From Citreicoccus inhibens (GTDB lineage: Bacteria > Myxococcota > Myxococcia > Myxococcales > Myxococcaceae): 64,000 bases of DNA. Below, piece by piece: positions 1-9,805 of this stretch (positions are counted from its first letter, which is position 1; each line of letters opens with the position of its first letter). The notes beneath the pieces were generated by a model, which saw nothing but the letters and a program-made list of their open reading frames with translations, searched no databases and was not told the DNA's origin. The DNA lies in assembly GCF_019039035.1 (NCBI RefSeq), contig NZ_JAHNZT010000016.1, forward strand, positions 62,001 to 126,000, written 5' to 3'. Position numbers and translations under genes: made by a program.

Positions 1-91
1 AGGGGCTCACGGCCTCGACGAGCGCATGGAGTCCCTCAGAGAAGTAGCCGTCGTCGTTGGAGACGAGGATGCGAGGAAGAGGAGCGCTCAC
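1..91 (-). CDS. surE: SurE 5'/3'-nucleotidase, N-terminus only (cut by window edge)
   Basis: Only the first 30 codons are visible. The translation from a GTG at 91 reads MSAPLPRILVSNDDGYFSEG and continues with LHALVEA to the edge. The RILxSNDDGY start is the hallmark metal-binding N-terminus of SurE, the stationary-phase survival nucleotidase that dephosphorylates nucleoside monophosphates; the two Asp residues are the expected metal ligands. It starts 3 bases after the eno stop codon, so it is probably co-transcribed with eno. The rest lies to the left of the window, so its integrity cannot be judged. Confidence 0.85.
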   Translation of the reverse strand, partial: MSAPLPRILVSNDDGYFSEGLHALVEAVSP

Positions 92-94
92 GGC

Positions 95-1408
<1,314 letters not shown>

Positions 1409-1475
1409 CTAGAAGGACATACCGGAGCGGGCAAGCACGCTCACGCGAGGGGCTGCTACACTGTCCACCCGCCGA

Positions 1476-2546
1476 ATGCCTCCTCCCAGTCGCCGCGCCC
1501 GCGCAGGGCCTGATCCACTCCCCGGGCGCCGGGGCCGAGGCGCCCTCATGGGCCTGGCCGTCGGCAACGCCCTGGCCGTCCCCACCGCGGGGCGCGCGCT
1601 CTACGCTCCGGCCTTCCCCCAGCTCACCGACGGCACCTATCAAACGCTCGTGGGCGGCGGCCCTCACGCCTTGCGCAAGGGCCAGGTGACGGAGCCCACC
1701 CAGTTGGCCGTCTGCCTGGGCCTGAGCCTGCGCGAGCTCAAGCGCTATGACGCCCTGGACGCGCTGCGCCGCTATCGGGCGTGGCAGCCCCACGCCATCG
1801 CCGTCAGCGAGGCCATGAAGGAAGTCCTGGACGAGTGCCAGGAGTGCGCCCCGCCCTTGGTCTCCGGCGCGGGCCGGCGCGTGTGGGTGCGCCACTTCCG
1901 CAAGTCCACCGACGCGGGCGCGCTGGCGCGCACCGTGCCGCTCGGCGTCTACCTCGCCCGGAATCCCCAGGCGCGCACCCAGGCCTCGCTCGAGGACTCC
2001 GCCCTCACCCACTTCGCCCCGCTCAGCCAGCTGGCGTGCGCCGCCCTCAACGCAACCATCGCCCACGCGATGACGGGCGGCGCCGACCTCCAAGCCGAGG
2101 ACCTCATCCCCGCGGCGGAGTCCGGCCTCTCGCTGGCAGGCGCCGCCCTGGGCCGCGCTGAGCCGGATGCCATCCAGGACATCGCCGCCGCGGCCGCCGC
2201 ATTGCGGCAGGATCTGGAGCTGGCGCGCCGGGACGATCCCCAGCTCTACGGCCCCGAGGTTCACCTGCACCGCCCAGCCCACCACGCGGTGCGCGCCGCC
2301 TTCCGGCTCGCTTTCTGGGAGCTGCTGCACGTGCCCTCATGGGAGGGCGCGCTCCTGGACGTCATCCACCGAGGCGGCGACACCGAGGTGCATGCCGCCG
2401 TGGCGGGCGCCCTCCTGGGGGCCTTCCATGGCGACGAGGCCATTCCGCAGGACTGGCGGCGGATGGTGCTGGAAGTCCTGGCGCAGTCCCGAGGGCCCCT
2501 GTGGGACGTGTACCACCCGCGCCACCTGGTGACGCTGGCGCTCTAG
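1476..2546 (+). CDS. ADP-ribosylglycohydrolase (DraG)-fold protein with altered metal ligands
   Basis: 356 residues. The family pattern is clear: an N-terminal RGALMGLAVGNALAVP helix, a TEPTQLAVCLGLSL segment, an SALTHFAPLSQLACAALNA helix and a C-terminal GGDTEVHAAVAGALLGA block. DraG proteins use two metal ions to remove ADP-ribose from protein side chains or small molecules. Canonical motifs would be GDALG, TDDT and GGDTDT; here the first Asp is Asn (GNAL), TDDT is TEPT, and only GGDT of the last motif is kept. This may be a catalytically weakened or repurposed member. It is divergent from eno. Confidence 0.72.
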   Translation: MPPPSRRARAGPDPLPGRRGRGALMGLAVGNALAVPTAGRALYAPAFPQLTDGTYQTLVGGGPHALRKGQVTEPTQLAVCLGLSLRELKRYDALDALRRYRAWQPHAIAVSEAMKEVLDECQECAPPLVSGAGRRVWVRHFRKSTDAGALARTVPLGVYLARNPQARTQASLEDSALTHFAPLSQLACAALNATIAHAMTGGADLQAEDLIPAAESGLSLAGAALGRAEPDAIQDIAAAAAALRQDLELARRDDPQLYGPEVHLHRPAHHAVRAAFRLAFWELLHVPSWEGALLDVIHRGGDTEVHAAVAGALLGAFHGDEAIPQDWRRMVLEVLAQSRGPLWDVYHPRHLVTLAL

Positions 2547-2562
2547 GCCCGCCCAATGCGCG

Positions 2563-2603
2563 ACGCCCGCGCGAGCGTCCCGGGGGACACTCAGCGCGGG
2601 CGT
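2563..2603. terminator. Stem-loop between convergent genes, likely bidirectional terminator
   Basis: A perfect 10-base inverted repeat (acgcccgcgc at 2563-2572, gcgcgggcgt at 2594-2603) encloses a smaller GTCCC/GGGAC hairpin. It lies 17 bases after the DraG-like stop and before the end of the convergent small gene. There is no clear T-run, so the terminator role is inferred from position and stem strength. Confidence 0.45.
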
Positions 2604-2641
2604 TGGAACACACCGAGGCCCTGGGGCCACGGCGACTCGCT

Positions 2642-2821
2642 TCAGACGCAGAGGTCGATGACGACCACGCCGCGCGAGGGCTTCTCGTTCTCGGTATCCG
2701 TCTTCCGATGCGGCCGGTCCTCGGGCATCGGCAGCGGCAGTTCCGCCACGGGTCGCTCGTATTCCTCACGGCGCAACCGCTCGCGGCGCTTGATCTCTTC
2801 GATGATGAAGGCGTCGAGCAT
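2642..2821 (-). CDS. Small conserved-looking protein, 59 residues
   Basis: An ATG at 2821 begins a 59-codon frame: MLDAFIIEEIKRRERLRREE, then a proline-rich middle (VAELPLPMPEDRPHRKTD) and an end of SRGVVVIDLCV. A GGGAG ribosome-binding sequence lies about 9 bases upstream. The helical basic N-terminus, proline linker and short beta-like tail look like a designed small protein rather than random frame. It has no recognisable enzymatic motif, and function is unknown. My recollection is that similar short proteins occur in many myxobacterial genomes; this needs a database check. Confidence 0.65.
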   Translation of the reverse strand: MLDAFIIEEIKRRERLRREEYERPVAELPLPMPEDRPHRKTDTENEKPSRGVVVIDLCV

Positions 2822-3090
2822 GGGTTCGGTCTCTCCCTCAGCCTACGTACCCCGATGTACGCCCGCCGTCCCGCCCCAATACCAGTTCCAGATGCGTCAG
2901 ATGCAAATTAAGAACCCTGGTTCCTCTCTAGGCACGCCGGAGCCATCCTGCATGGTTGCCCGTCCGCCAACCGACATCCCAGCCAGGGAGACCGTGGCGA
3001 GAATGTCAGGGGCCGCGCAACCTTCTGCGGATTCTAATAGCGCCGTCGCGGCCCGCAAGCAGCCCAACCCGCGGGCAAAGCCCAGCGATT

Positions 3091-3125
3091 CAGGCAGGCC
3101 CCTTCACGAGGAGGGGGCCCGCCTG
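3091..3125 (-). terminator. Hairpin downstream of the SRPBCC gene
   Basis: Arms caggcaggcccc (3091-3102) and ggggcccgcctg (3114-3125) pair with one mismatch around an 11-base loop. The hairpin lies about 30 bases past the stop of the minus-strand gene ending at 3157. No strong T-run is visible. The interval 2822-3090 shows no gene. Confidence 0.45.
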
Positions 3126-3156
3126 CACGCTCGCCGGACACCGGGGTGGGAACGAC

Positions 3157-3582
3157 TCAGGGCGCTTCCGCGCGGCGCTTGAAGGCGTCCAGCATCTTGG
3201 GCAGCGAGGTATCCACGAGCGCGTTGACGATGGACTTGGGCACGAACGCGCCCAGGGCCATCTCCACGTTGTACGTCGCGCGCGTCTTGCCCTCGCCCTC
3301 CGGCTCGAGCACCCAGCTGCCCCGGTTGTCCTTCATGACCTCGCCCTCGACGAAGGTCCAGGACATGCGGCGGGGGCGCTCCTCGGTGACGCGGATGGTG
3401 TAGCGGATCCGCTTCATCACCTCGACCTCGTAGTGCACCTCCACCGTGTTGCCCTGGCGCTTGGACGTGCTGACCTTCTTCACCTCCGGCAGGAAGTCCG
3501 GGTAGCGATCGAAGTTCATGACGACGTCGAAGACCTTCTCGACGGGGGCATTGATGGTGATGGTCCGCGTGGCGCCAGCCAT
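3157..3582 (-). CDS. SRPBCC (START-like) family protein, COQ10/RatA type
   Basis: 141 residues covering one complete SRPBCC fold. It begins TRTITINAPVEKVFDVVMNF, followed by DRYPDFLPEVKKV, the typical strand-helix entry of the polyketide-cyclase/COQ10-like group, and has the long C-terminal helix SIVNALVDTSLPKMLDAFKR. Such proteins bind hydrophobic ligands such as lipids or quinones in a deep cavity. No signal peptide is seen, so it should be cytoplasmic. It lies 33 bases downstream of glpX on the same strand and may be co-transcribed. The ligand cannot be deduced from sequence. Confidence 0.8.
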   Translation of the reverse strand: MAGATRTITINAPVEKVFDVVMNFDRYPDFLPEVKKVSTSKRQGNTVEVHYEVEVMKRIRYTIRVTEERPRRMSWTFVEGEVMKDNRGSWVLEPEGEGKTRATYNVEMALGAFVPKSIVNALVDTSLPKMLDAFKRRAEAP

Positions 3583-3615
3583 GGATGACTCCGGGATGCG
3601 AGGGTGTGGGACGGA

Positions 3616-4581
3616 TTACAGAGCGTAGCCCGGCTTCTTGTCGAACTTGTGCAGGGACTGGATGAAGCGAACGGTGCTCGTCTTGCTGCGCATGACGACC
3701 GAGTGCGTCTCGCAGCCGCCGCCGAAGAAGCGCACGCCCTTGAGGAAGTCACCGGTGGTGACGCCCGTGGCGGCGAACATCACCTCGCCCCTGGCCAGCT
3801 CCTCCGCCGTGTAGATACGGTGGATGTCGGTGATGCCCATCTTCTTCGCGCGCTCGATCTCCCCCGCGTTGCGCGGCACGAGCCGGCCCTGCATGTCACC
3901 GCCCGTGGCGCGGATGGCCGCCGCGGCGATGACGCCTTCCGGCGCGCCGCCAATGCCCATCAGCACATCCACGCCCGTGCCCTCGAAGCACGTGGCGATG
4001 GCGCCGGCCACGTCACCGTCCTCGATGAGCCGGATGCGCGCGCCCGCGGCGCGGATCTCCTTGATGAGGTCCGCGTGGCGCTCGCGCTCCAGCACCATCA
4101 CGGTGAGGTCCTCGACGTAGACCTTCATCCGCTCCGCGATGGCGCGGAGGTTGTCCGTGGGGCTCTTGGTGAGGTCAATCGCGCCTCGGGCGCGCGGACC
4201 GACCACGAGCTTCTCCATGTACGTGTCAGGGGCGTTGAGCAGGCCACCCTGGCTGGCCATGGCCACCACGGAGATGGAGCCCGGCCGGCCGTAGGCGCAC
4301 AGGTTGGTGCCCTCCAGCGGATCCAGCGCGATGTCCACCGCGGGCGCGCCCTCGCCGCGCTTGCCCACCCGCTCGCCGATGTAGAGCATGGGCGCCTCAT
4401 CGCGCTCGCCCTCTCCGATGACGACCGTGCCGTCGATCTGCAGCGCGTCGAAGGCGCGGCGCATGGCGTCCACCGCGACCTGGTCCGACTCGTTCTTGTT
4501 GCCGCGGCCCATGAGGCGAGCCGAAGCGATGGCCGCCATCTCGGTGACGCGCACGGCCTCCATTGCCAGGTTGCGATCCAT
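3616..4581 (-). CDS. glpX: Class II fructose-1,6-bisphosphatase
   Basis: 321 residues, normal for GlpX. It hydrolyses fructose 1,6-bisphosphate to fructose 6-phosphate in gluconeogenesis. Visible family motifs are DGTVVIGEGERDEAPMLYIG, the metal/phosphate-binding DIALDPLEGTNLCAYG, GIGGAPEGVIAAAA and GDFLKGVRFFGGG near the C-terminus. An amino-acid-consuming predator is expected to depend on gluconeogenesis. It is followed on the same strand by the SRPBCC gene. Confidence 0.96.
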   Translation of the reverse strand: MDRNLAMEAVRVTEMAAIASARLMGRGNKNESDQVAVDAMRRAFDALQIDGTVVIGEGERDEAPMLYIGERVGKRGEGAPAVDIALDPLEGTNLCAYGRPGSISVVAMASQGGLLNAPDTYMEKLVVGPRARGAIDLTKSPTDNLRAIAERMKVYVEDLTVMVLERERHADLIKEIRAAGARIRLIEDGDVAGAIATCFEGTGVDVLMGIGGAPEGVIAAAAIRATGGDMQGRLVPRNAGEIERAKKMGITDIHRIYTAEELARGEVMFAATGVTTGDFLKGVRFFGGGCETHSVVMRSKTSTVRFIQSLHKFDKKPGYAL

Positions 4582-4640
4582 TGTGGTGCTCCTCGTGTTT
4601 CAGAGAATCCGGTGGGACGTCGGGTTCGGAAGTCGCGGGG

Positions 4641-5057
4641 TCAGGCGTCGGGCGGCAGCAACCGGTTGATGGCTTCGGGCATGCGGGTGGGCCGGCCGTC
4701 GCGCCCCACACAGGCATGCTTCGTGCGGCCCAGGCACAGCAGCTCCGGCGACTCGCCGTCGCGCAGCAGCTCGTAGGTGAACACGAGGGACGCGCGCCGC
4801 AACTCGCTCAGCGTCGTGCGGATGACGAGCAGATCGTCATAGCGGGCGGAGGCCTTGTACTGGGCGCTCGCCTCCACCACGGGCAGCATCAACCCCGAGC
4901 GCTCGAACTCGCGGTAGCTGCCGCCGTGCGCGCGGAAGAACTCGCTCCGAGCGAACTCGAAGTAGCGAAAGTAGTTCGCGTAGTACACGACACCCATCTG
5001 GTCCGTGTCGCCATAGATGACGCGCAGCCGTGCCTCGACCATGTGTGGGGCGCCCAT
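4641..5057 (-). CDS. Acyl-CoA thioesterase, 4-hydroxybenzoyl-CoA thioesterase/YbgC hotdog family
   Basis: 138 residues from the ATG at 5057 (MGAPHMVEARLRVIYGDTDQ). An alternative ATG at 5042 trims five residues; neither has a strong ribosome-binding site. The segment YGDTDQMGVVYYANYFRYFE contains the catalytic Asp and the tyrosine-rich helix of YbgC-type thioesterases, and a VVEASAQYKASARYDDLLVI strand follows. Such enzymes hydrolyse short-chain or aromatic acyl-CoA thioesters. Longer upstream extension of the frame lacks family similarity and was not used. It lies 59 bases upstream of glpX on the same strand. Confidence 0.88.
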   Translation of the reverse strand: MGAPHMVEARLRVIYGDTDQMGVVYYANYFRYFEFARSEFFRAHGGSYREFERSGLMLPVVEASAQYKASARYDDLLVIRTTLSELRRASLVFTYELLRDGESPELLCLGRTKHACVGRDGRPTRMPEAINRLLPPDA

Positions 5058-5189
5058 ATCAGGGAGCCCCGCCGTGTCCAAGGACGCCGGCCGTTTGATG
5101 GTGGCTTCTGACCATCCCCCTCCAAGGCCGCGCCTCTCGACAGCAAGGCCCACGCGCCAGAGCGGAGTCCCCCGCGGGGAGGCACCACG

Positions 5190-5224
5190 AAAAACGCGCC
5201 GCCATCGCTTGGATGACGGCGCGT
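5190..5224 (-). terminator. Rho-independent terminator of nadC
   Basis: On the minus strand the arms are acgcgccgtcatc and gatggcggcgcgt, pairing 12 of 13 positions around a 5-base loop, and are followed directly by TTTTT. The hairpin sits about 40 bases past the nadC stop. This is the clearest intrinsic terminator in the window. The rest of 5058-5265 holds no gene. Confidence 0.8.
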
Positions 5225-5265
5225 CGTCCTGCGGTTCGAGCAGGGAGTGCAGGCGCTGGAGCGCC

Positions 5266-6150
5266 CTACCCCTGAGATGCCGCGGCGCGAGGCTTGCGCA
5301 CGGCCTTCTTCGCGCCGGAGATCTCCAGCGACAGGTCCATCGCACGCGCCGAGTGCGTCAGCGCGCCCATGGACACGAAGTCCACGCCCATCTTCGCCAG
5401 CCGAGGCAGGCGATCCAACGTGACACCTCCGGAGACCTCGAGCGGGACACGCCCACCCGCGAGCTTCACCGCCTCGCGAATCTGTGCGTCGTCCATGTTG
5501 TCGAGCATCACCACGTCGGCGCCCGCCTCGATCGCCTCGGCGAGCTGCTTGAGCGTGGTGACTTCGATCTCGATCTTCACCAGCCGGGGACCATGGGCCT
5601 TCGCGCGACGGACCGCCTCCGTCACGGAGCCGCCCACCGCCGCGATGTGGTTGTCCTTGATGAGGATGCCGTCGAAGAGCCCGAAGCGGTGGTTGGTGGC
5701 GCCACCCAGCCGCACGGCCTCCTTCGCGAGCCCGCGCATGCCCGGCGGCGTCTTGCGCGTGTCGAGCACGAGGAGCTTCGAGCCGCGCACGGAGGTCATC
5801 GCCTGCTGCGCCAGCGTCGCGATGCCCGCGGCGCGCTGCACCAGGTTGAGCGCCGTGCGCTCGGCGGCGAGCAGGGAGCGAAGCCGACCGTGGACGCGCG
5901 CGGCGACCACCTTCGGCTTGATCTCCTCGCCGTCCCGCCGCAGCACCTCCACCTCCACCCGGGGATCGACCTTGTGGAAGACGCGGGTGAAGGCCTCCAG
6001 CCCCGCGAGCACCAGCTGCTCCTTGGCGAGCAACTCGCCACTGCCCTCCGCGTCGGCGGGGACCAGGGCCAGGGACGTGACGTCTCCCGCGGCCCCCAGG
6101 TCTTCGTCGAGCGAGAGGTCGATGAGTCGATCGAGGTAATCCTGCTGCAC
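5266..6150 (-). CDS. nadC: Nicotinate-nucleotide pyrophosphorylase (quinolinate phosphoribosyltransferase)
   Basis: 294 residues. It makes nicotinate mononucleotide from quinolinate and PRPP in de novo NAD synthesis. The sequence shows RTALNLVQRAAGIATLA, LDTRKTPPGMRGLAKEAV, RLGGATNHRFGLFDGILIKD and the C-terminal LEVSGGVTLDRL and GVDFVSMGALTHS strands, all diagnostic of NadC. It starts 8 bases after the valS stop, so valS-nadC probably form one transcript closed by the terminator at 5190-5224. The C-terminus carries a short basic extension (AVRKPRAAASQG). Confidence 0.96.
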   Translation of the reverse strand: MQQDYLDRLIDLSLDEDLGAAGDVTSLALVPADAEGSGELLAKEQLVLAGLEAFTRVFHKVDPRVEVEVLRRDGEEIKPKVVAARVHGRLRSLLAAERTALNLVQRAAGIATLAQQAMTSVRGSKLLVLDTRKTPPGMRGLAKEAVRLGGATNHRFGLFDGILIKDNHIAAVGGSVTEAVRRAKAHGPRLVKIEIEVTTLKQLAEAIEAGADVVMLDNMDDAQIREAVKLAGGRVPLEVSGGVTLDRLPRLAKMGVDFVSMGALTHSARAMDLSLEISGAKKAVRKPRAAASQG

Positions 6151-6158
6151 GTCTCCTC

Positions 6159-9100
6159 CTACCTACGAGCCTTGCCGGTCCGGGCCGGTGACTTGCCGCG
6201 GTTGACCTTCTTCGCCACGGCCTTCTTGGCCGGGGCCTTCGACATCTTCTTGGCCGGGGCCTTCTTGGCCGCCGACTTCTTCGCGGGCGCCTTCTTCGCC
6301 GCCGACTTCTTCGCGGGCGCCTTGGCCGCCTTCTTCGCCGCCGACTTCTTCGCGGGGGCCTTGGCCGAACTCTTCTTCGCCGCGACCTTCTTCGCGGGTG
6401 CCTTGGCCGCCTTCTTCGCCGCGGCCTTCTTCGCGGGCGGCTTGCCAGCCTTCCTCGCCGCGGCCTTCTTCGCGGGCGCCTTGGCCGCCTTCTTCGCGGG
6501 CGCGGCACGCTTCGGCTCGGCCACGGCCGGAGCTTCCGCCACGGCCGGCTTCGGCTCGGCCGAGACCTTCTTCTTCGCGGGAGCGGCCTTCTTCGGGGCG
6601 GGCGCCTCGCGCGCGTCGCCGCTCTCCTTGGCCCGGTCGAACTCGCGCATGGCGTCGTCGACGAGGCCCATGCTCATGTAGGCCACGCCCAGGTCATGGT
6701 GGTCCGCCGCGGAGAGCCCTTCCTTCGTGCCCTCGCGCAGCTTGTGGAGCGCCTCCTGGACCTGAGGATCTGCCGCCGCGGCCGTGGGCTCGCGGGTACT
6801 GGCTGCCTCTAATTCGCCCTTTAATTCCTGTCCCAGGTCCACCCCTCCCGCCGCCGGCTTGGCCTCGGGGGAAACCTTCACCTGGGCACTATCGGTGATG
6901 GGCTCGGTGCTGCCCATTGCAGACGCGGGTGTCTCCGACATGGTGGGCTCCGGGGCGATGCGCTGGAGGTGGTCCTGCAGCTTGGCCTTGCGCGCCTGGA
7001 GTTCCTCCACTCGGGCCTTGTCCTTCTCCACCACGTCGGGCGGAGCCTTGGCCACGAAGTTGGGGTTCTCCAGCTTGCGCAGCACGCCGGCGACTTCCTG
7101 CTCGGCGCGGGCAATCTCCTTCTTGATGCGCTCGCGCTCGGCATCCAGGTCCACGAGCCCGGCCAGGGGCACGTAGATCTCCAGGTTGCCACTCACGAAC
7201 GCGGCGGCCTGCGCGGGCTTGGTGCCCGGCGGGCTCACCTGAACCTCGGACAGCCCGGCCAGCGGCATCAGGTAGCCGCGCCAGCGCTCGAGCAGCTCGC
7301 GCGTGCGGGCATCCGGGCTCTGCACCACGGCCTTCACCTTGGCCGCGGGCGACAGGTTGCTCTCGCCACGGATGGTGCGCAGGCCCTCGATGGCCGCCAC
7401 CACCGGCGCCATCTCCGCCTCGGCGGACGGGTCCACCAGCGCCGCGTCCGGCTCCGGGTACGCCGCGATGCAGATGCTCGCCACCGGCCGAGTCATTGGC
7501 AGCTTCTGCCAGATCTCCTCGGTGATGAACGGCATGAACGGGTGCATCAGGCGCAGGATGCGATCCAGGCAGTACACCAGCACCGCGCGCGTCGTGTCCT
7601 TCGCCGCCGCGTCCTCGCCGTACAGCGAGCCCTTCGCCAGCTCGATGTACCAGTCGCAGAACTCCGCCCACAGGAACTGGTACAGCGTGGAGGCCGCCTC
7701 GGCGAAGCCGAACACCTCCAGCGAGGCGCGCACCTCTTCCGTGGCGCGCTGGAGCCGCGAGAGGATCCACCGGTCCGCCAGCGTCAGCGAGCGGCTGGAC
7801 AACGGCCGGTCATCGAGCTGGAAGTCGCCCATGTTCATCAGGGCGAAGCGGCTCGCGTTCCACAGCTTGTTGCAGAACGCCTTGTAGCCACCCAGGCGGT
7901 CCATCGACAGCTTGATGTCGCGGCCCTGCTGGGTGAGCGACGCGAGCGTGAAGCGCAGCGCGTCCGCGCCGAACGCCGGCATGCCCTGCGGGAACTTGTT
8001 GCGCAGCGTGGGCGCGAGCGCATCCGCCTTCGCGCCGAGGATGACGTCCAGGGGATCGATGACGTTCCCCTTCGTCTTGGACATCTTCTCGCCCTTCTCG
8101 TCGCGCACCATCGCGTGCAGGTACACGGTGCGGAAGGGCACTTCCTTCATGAAGTGCAGGCCCATCATCATCATCCGGGCGACCCAGAAGAAGATGATGT
8201 CGTGGCCCGTCTCCATCACGGACGTCGGGTAGAACGTCTTCAGCTCGGGCGTCTCGCGCGGCCAGCCCAGCGTGGAGAATGGCCACAGGCCCGAGGAGAA
8301 CCACGTGTCCAGCACGTCCGGGTCCTGCACGAACTGCGCGCCGCCGCACTTGGGGCACGCCGTCGGCTGCGAGCGCGCAACGATGGGCTCCGCGCGAGCG
8401 AAGTCCACGCCGCCCACCTTCACCGTGGGCGCATCGAGCGGGAGGTCTGTGTCATCGCCCTGCCGTGGGCTGCACGCCACGCAGTAGTACGCGGGAATCT
8501 GGTGGCCCCACCAGAGCTGGCGGCTCACGCACCAGTCGTGGATGTTGCGCATCCAGTGGAAGAACGTGTTCGTCCACGCCTCGGGGACGAACTTGGTGCG
8601 GCCCTGCTCCACCGCCTCGATGGCCGGCTTCGCCAGGGGCTCGATGCGCACGAACCACTGCGGAGACAGACGCGGCTCCACCACCGTGGCGCAGCGCTGA
8701 CACGTCCCCACGTTGAGCTTGTGCGGCTCTTCCTTCTCCAACAGGCCGAGGAGTTGGAGATCCTCCAGCACCGCCTTGCGCGCCGCGAAGCGATCCATCC
8801 CCGCGTACTTGCCGGTGTCCTTCGACATCCGCGCCGCGTCATCCAGGATGGTGAGCATGGGCAGCTTGTGCCGCAGGCCCGTCTGGTAGTCGTTGAAGTC
8901 GTGCGCGGGCGTCACCTTCACCACGCCCGTGCCGAACTCCATGTTCACGAGTTCCGCGTCCGCGATGATGGGGATCTCGCGGTCGGTGAGCGGCAGCAGC
9001 ACGTGCTGACCGACCAGCCCCTGGTAGCGCGGATCATCCGGGTGGACGGCCACCGCGGTGTCGCCCACGAGCGTCTCCGGGCGCGTGGTGGCCACCGTGA

Positions 9101-9749
9101 GCGAGCGGTCGCTGCCCTTCACCGGATAGCGGATGTGCCAGAGCGTGCCGGCCTTCTCCTCGTGCTCGACCTCCAGGTCGCTGAGCGCCGTGCGGCACGA
9201 GGGGCACCAGTTGATGAGCTTCTGGGCCCGATACATCAGGCCCTCTTCGTACAGCCGGACGAAGACCTCGCGCACCGCGGCCGAGGACTGCTCGTCCATG
9301 GTGAAGCGCTCGCGGCTCCAGTCCAGCGAGGCGCCCAGGTAGCGGTGCTGCTCGCCGATGCGGGCGCCGTACTTGCCCTTCCACGTCCAGACGCGCTTGA
9401 GGAACTCCTCGCGGCCCAGGTCGTGGCGGCTCTTGCCCTCGGACTTCTTGAGCTCCTTCTCCACCACCATCTGCGTGGCGATGCCGGCGTGGTCCGTTCC
9501 CGGCAGCCACAGGGCATTGAAGCCGCTCATCCGCTTCCAGCGGGTGAGGATGTCCTGGATGGTCGCCGTGAGCGCGTGGCCGATGTGAAGGCTGCCCGTG
9601 ACGTTGGGCGGCGGCAGGACGATGCAGAACGGAGGCTTGGTGGAGGTGGCCTCGGCGCGGAAGTAATCGCGCTCCAGCCAGACGTTGTACCAGCGGGCTT
9701 CAACCTCACTGGGTTCGTAGGCCTTGGACAGTTCGGTGGTATCGGTCAT
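6159..9749 (-). CDS. valS: Valyl-tRNA synthetase with in-frame TPR-like and histone-H1-like C-terminal extension
   Basis: 1196 residues against roughly 880-950 for ordinary bacterial ValRS. Residues 1 to about 930 are a complete synthetase: the HIGH motif in PPPNVTGSLHIGHAL (55-58), the KMSKS motif in EKMSKTKGNVIDP, and the C-terminal coiled coil ending QARKAKLQDHLQRIAPEPT. Residues from 937 add an acidic linker, a single TPR-like helix pair (about 1015-1045, DLGVAYMSMGLVDDAMREF) and a tail of about 130 residues built of PAKKAA-type lysine/alanine/proline repeats like histone H1. No stop codon separates the parts. An ATG at 6941 (codon 937) is preceded at 6 bases by GGAG, so the tail may also be made as a separate 260-residue protein. 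NadC follows 8 bases downstream. Confidence 0.93.
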   Translation of the reverse strand: MTDTTELSKAYEPSEVEARWYNVWLERDYFRAEATSTKPPFCIVLPPPNVTGSLHIGHALTATIQDILTRWKRMSGFNALWLPGTDHAGIATQMVVEKELKKSEGKSRHDLGREEFLKRVWTWKGKYGARIGEQHRYLGASLDWSRERFTMDEQSSAAVREVFVRLYEEGLMYRAQKLINWCPSCRTALSDLEVEHEEKAGTLWHIRYPVKGSDRSLTVATTRPETLVGDTAVAVHPDDPRYQGLVGQHVLLPLTDREIPIIADAELVNMEFGTGVVKVTPAHDFNDYQTGLRHKLPMLTILDDAARMSKDTGKYAGMDRFAARKAVLEDLQLLGLLEKEEPHKLNVGTCQRCATVVEPRLSPQWFVRIEPLAKPAIEAVEQGRTKFVPEAWTNTFFHWMRNIHDWCVSRQLWWGHQIPAYYCVACSPRQGDDTDLPLDAPTVKVGGVDFARAEPIVARSQPTACPKCGGAQFVQDPDVLDTWFSSGLWPFSTLGWPRETPELKTFYPTSVMETGHDIIFFWVARMMMMGLHFMKEVPFRTVYLHAMVRDEKGEKMSKTKGNVIDPLDVILGAKADALAPTLRNKFPQGMPAFGADALRFTLASLTQQGRDIKLSMDRLGGYKAFCNKLWNASRFALMNMGDFQLDDRPLSSRSLTLADRWILSRLQRATEEVRASLEVFGFAEAASTLYQFLWAEFCDWYIELAKGSLYGEDAAAKDTTRAVLVYCLDRILRLMHPFMPFITEEIWQKLPMTRPVASICIAAYPEPDAALVDPSAEAEMAPVVAAIEGLRTIRGESNLSPAAKVKAVVQSPDARTRELLERWRGYLMPLAGLSEVQVSPPGTKPAQAAAFVSGNLEIYVPLAGLVDLDAERERIKKEIARAEQEVAGVLRKLENPNFVAKAPPDVVEKDKARVEELQARKAKLQDHLQRIAPEPTMSETPASAMGSTEPITDSAQVKVSPEAKPAAGGVDLGQELKGELEAASTREPTAAAADPQVQEALHKLREGTKEGLSAADHHDLGVAYMSMGLVDDAMREFDRAKESGDAREAPAPKKAAPAKKKVSAEPKPAVAEAPAVAEPKRAAPAKKAAKAPAKKAAARKAGKPPAKKAAAKKAAKAPAKKVAAKKSSAKAPAKKSAAKKAAKAPAKKSAAKKAPAKKSAAKKAPAKKMSKAPAKKAVAKKVNRGKSPARTGKARR

Positions 9750-9805
9750 CGCGAGCGGCCGGCCCTCAATGGGGCCGGCGGGGAATCAGTGGGTACTGGG
9801 GAACG

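Noticed and set aside
4889-6508. A 539-codon minus-strand frame rich in Arg and Pro over nadC and the valS tail
   Set aside because: Composition is that of the repeat-rich tail read in the wrong frame; nadC and valS explain the sequence.
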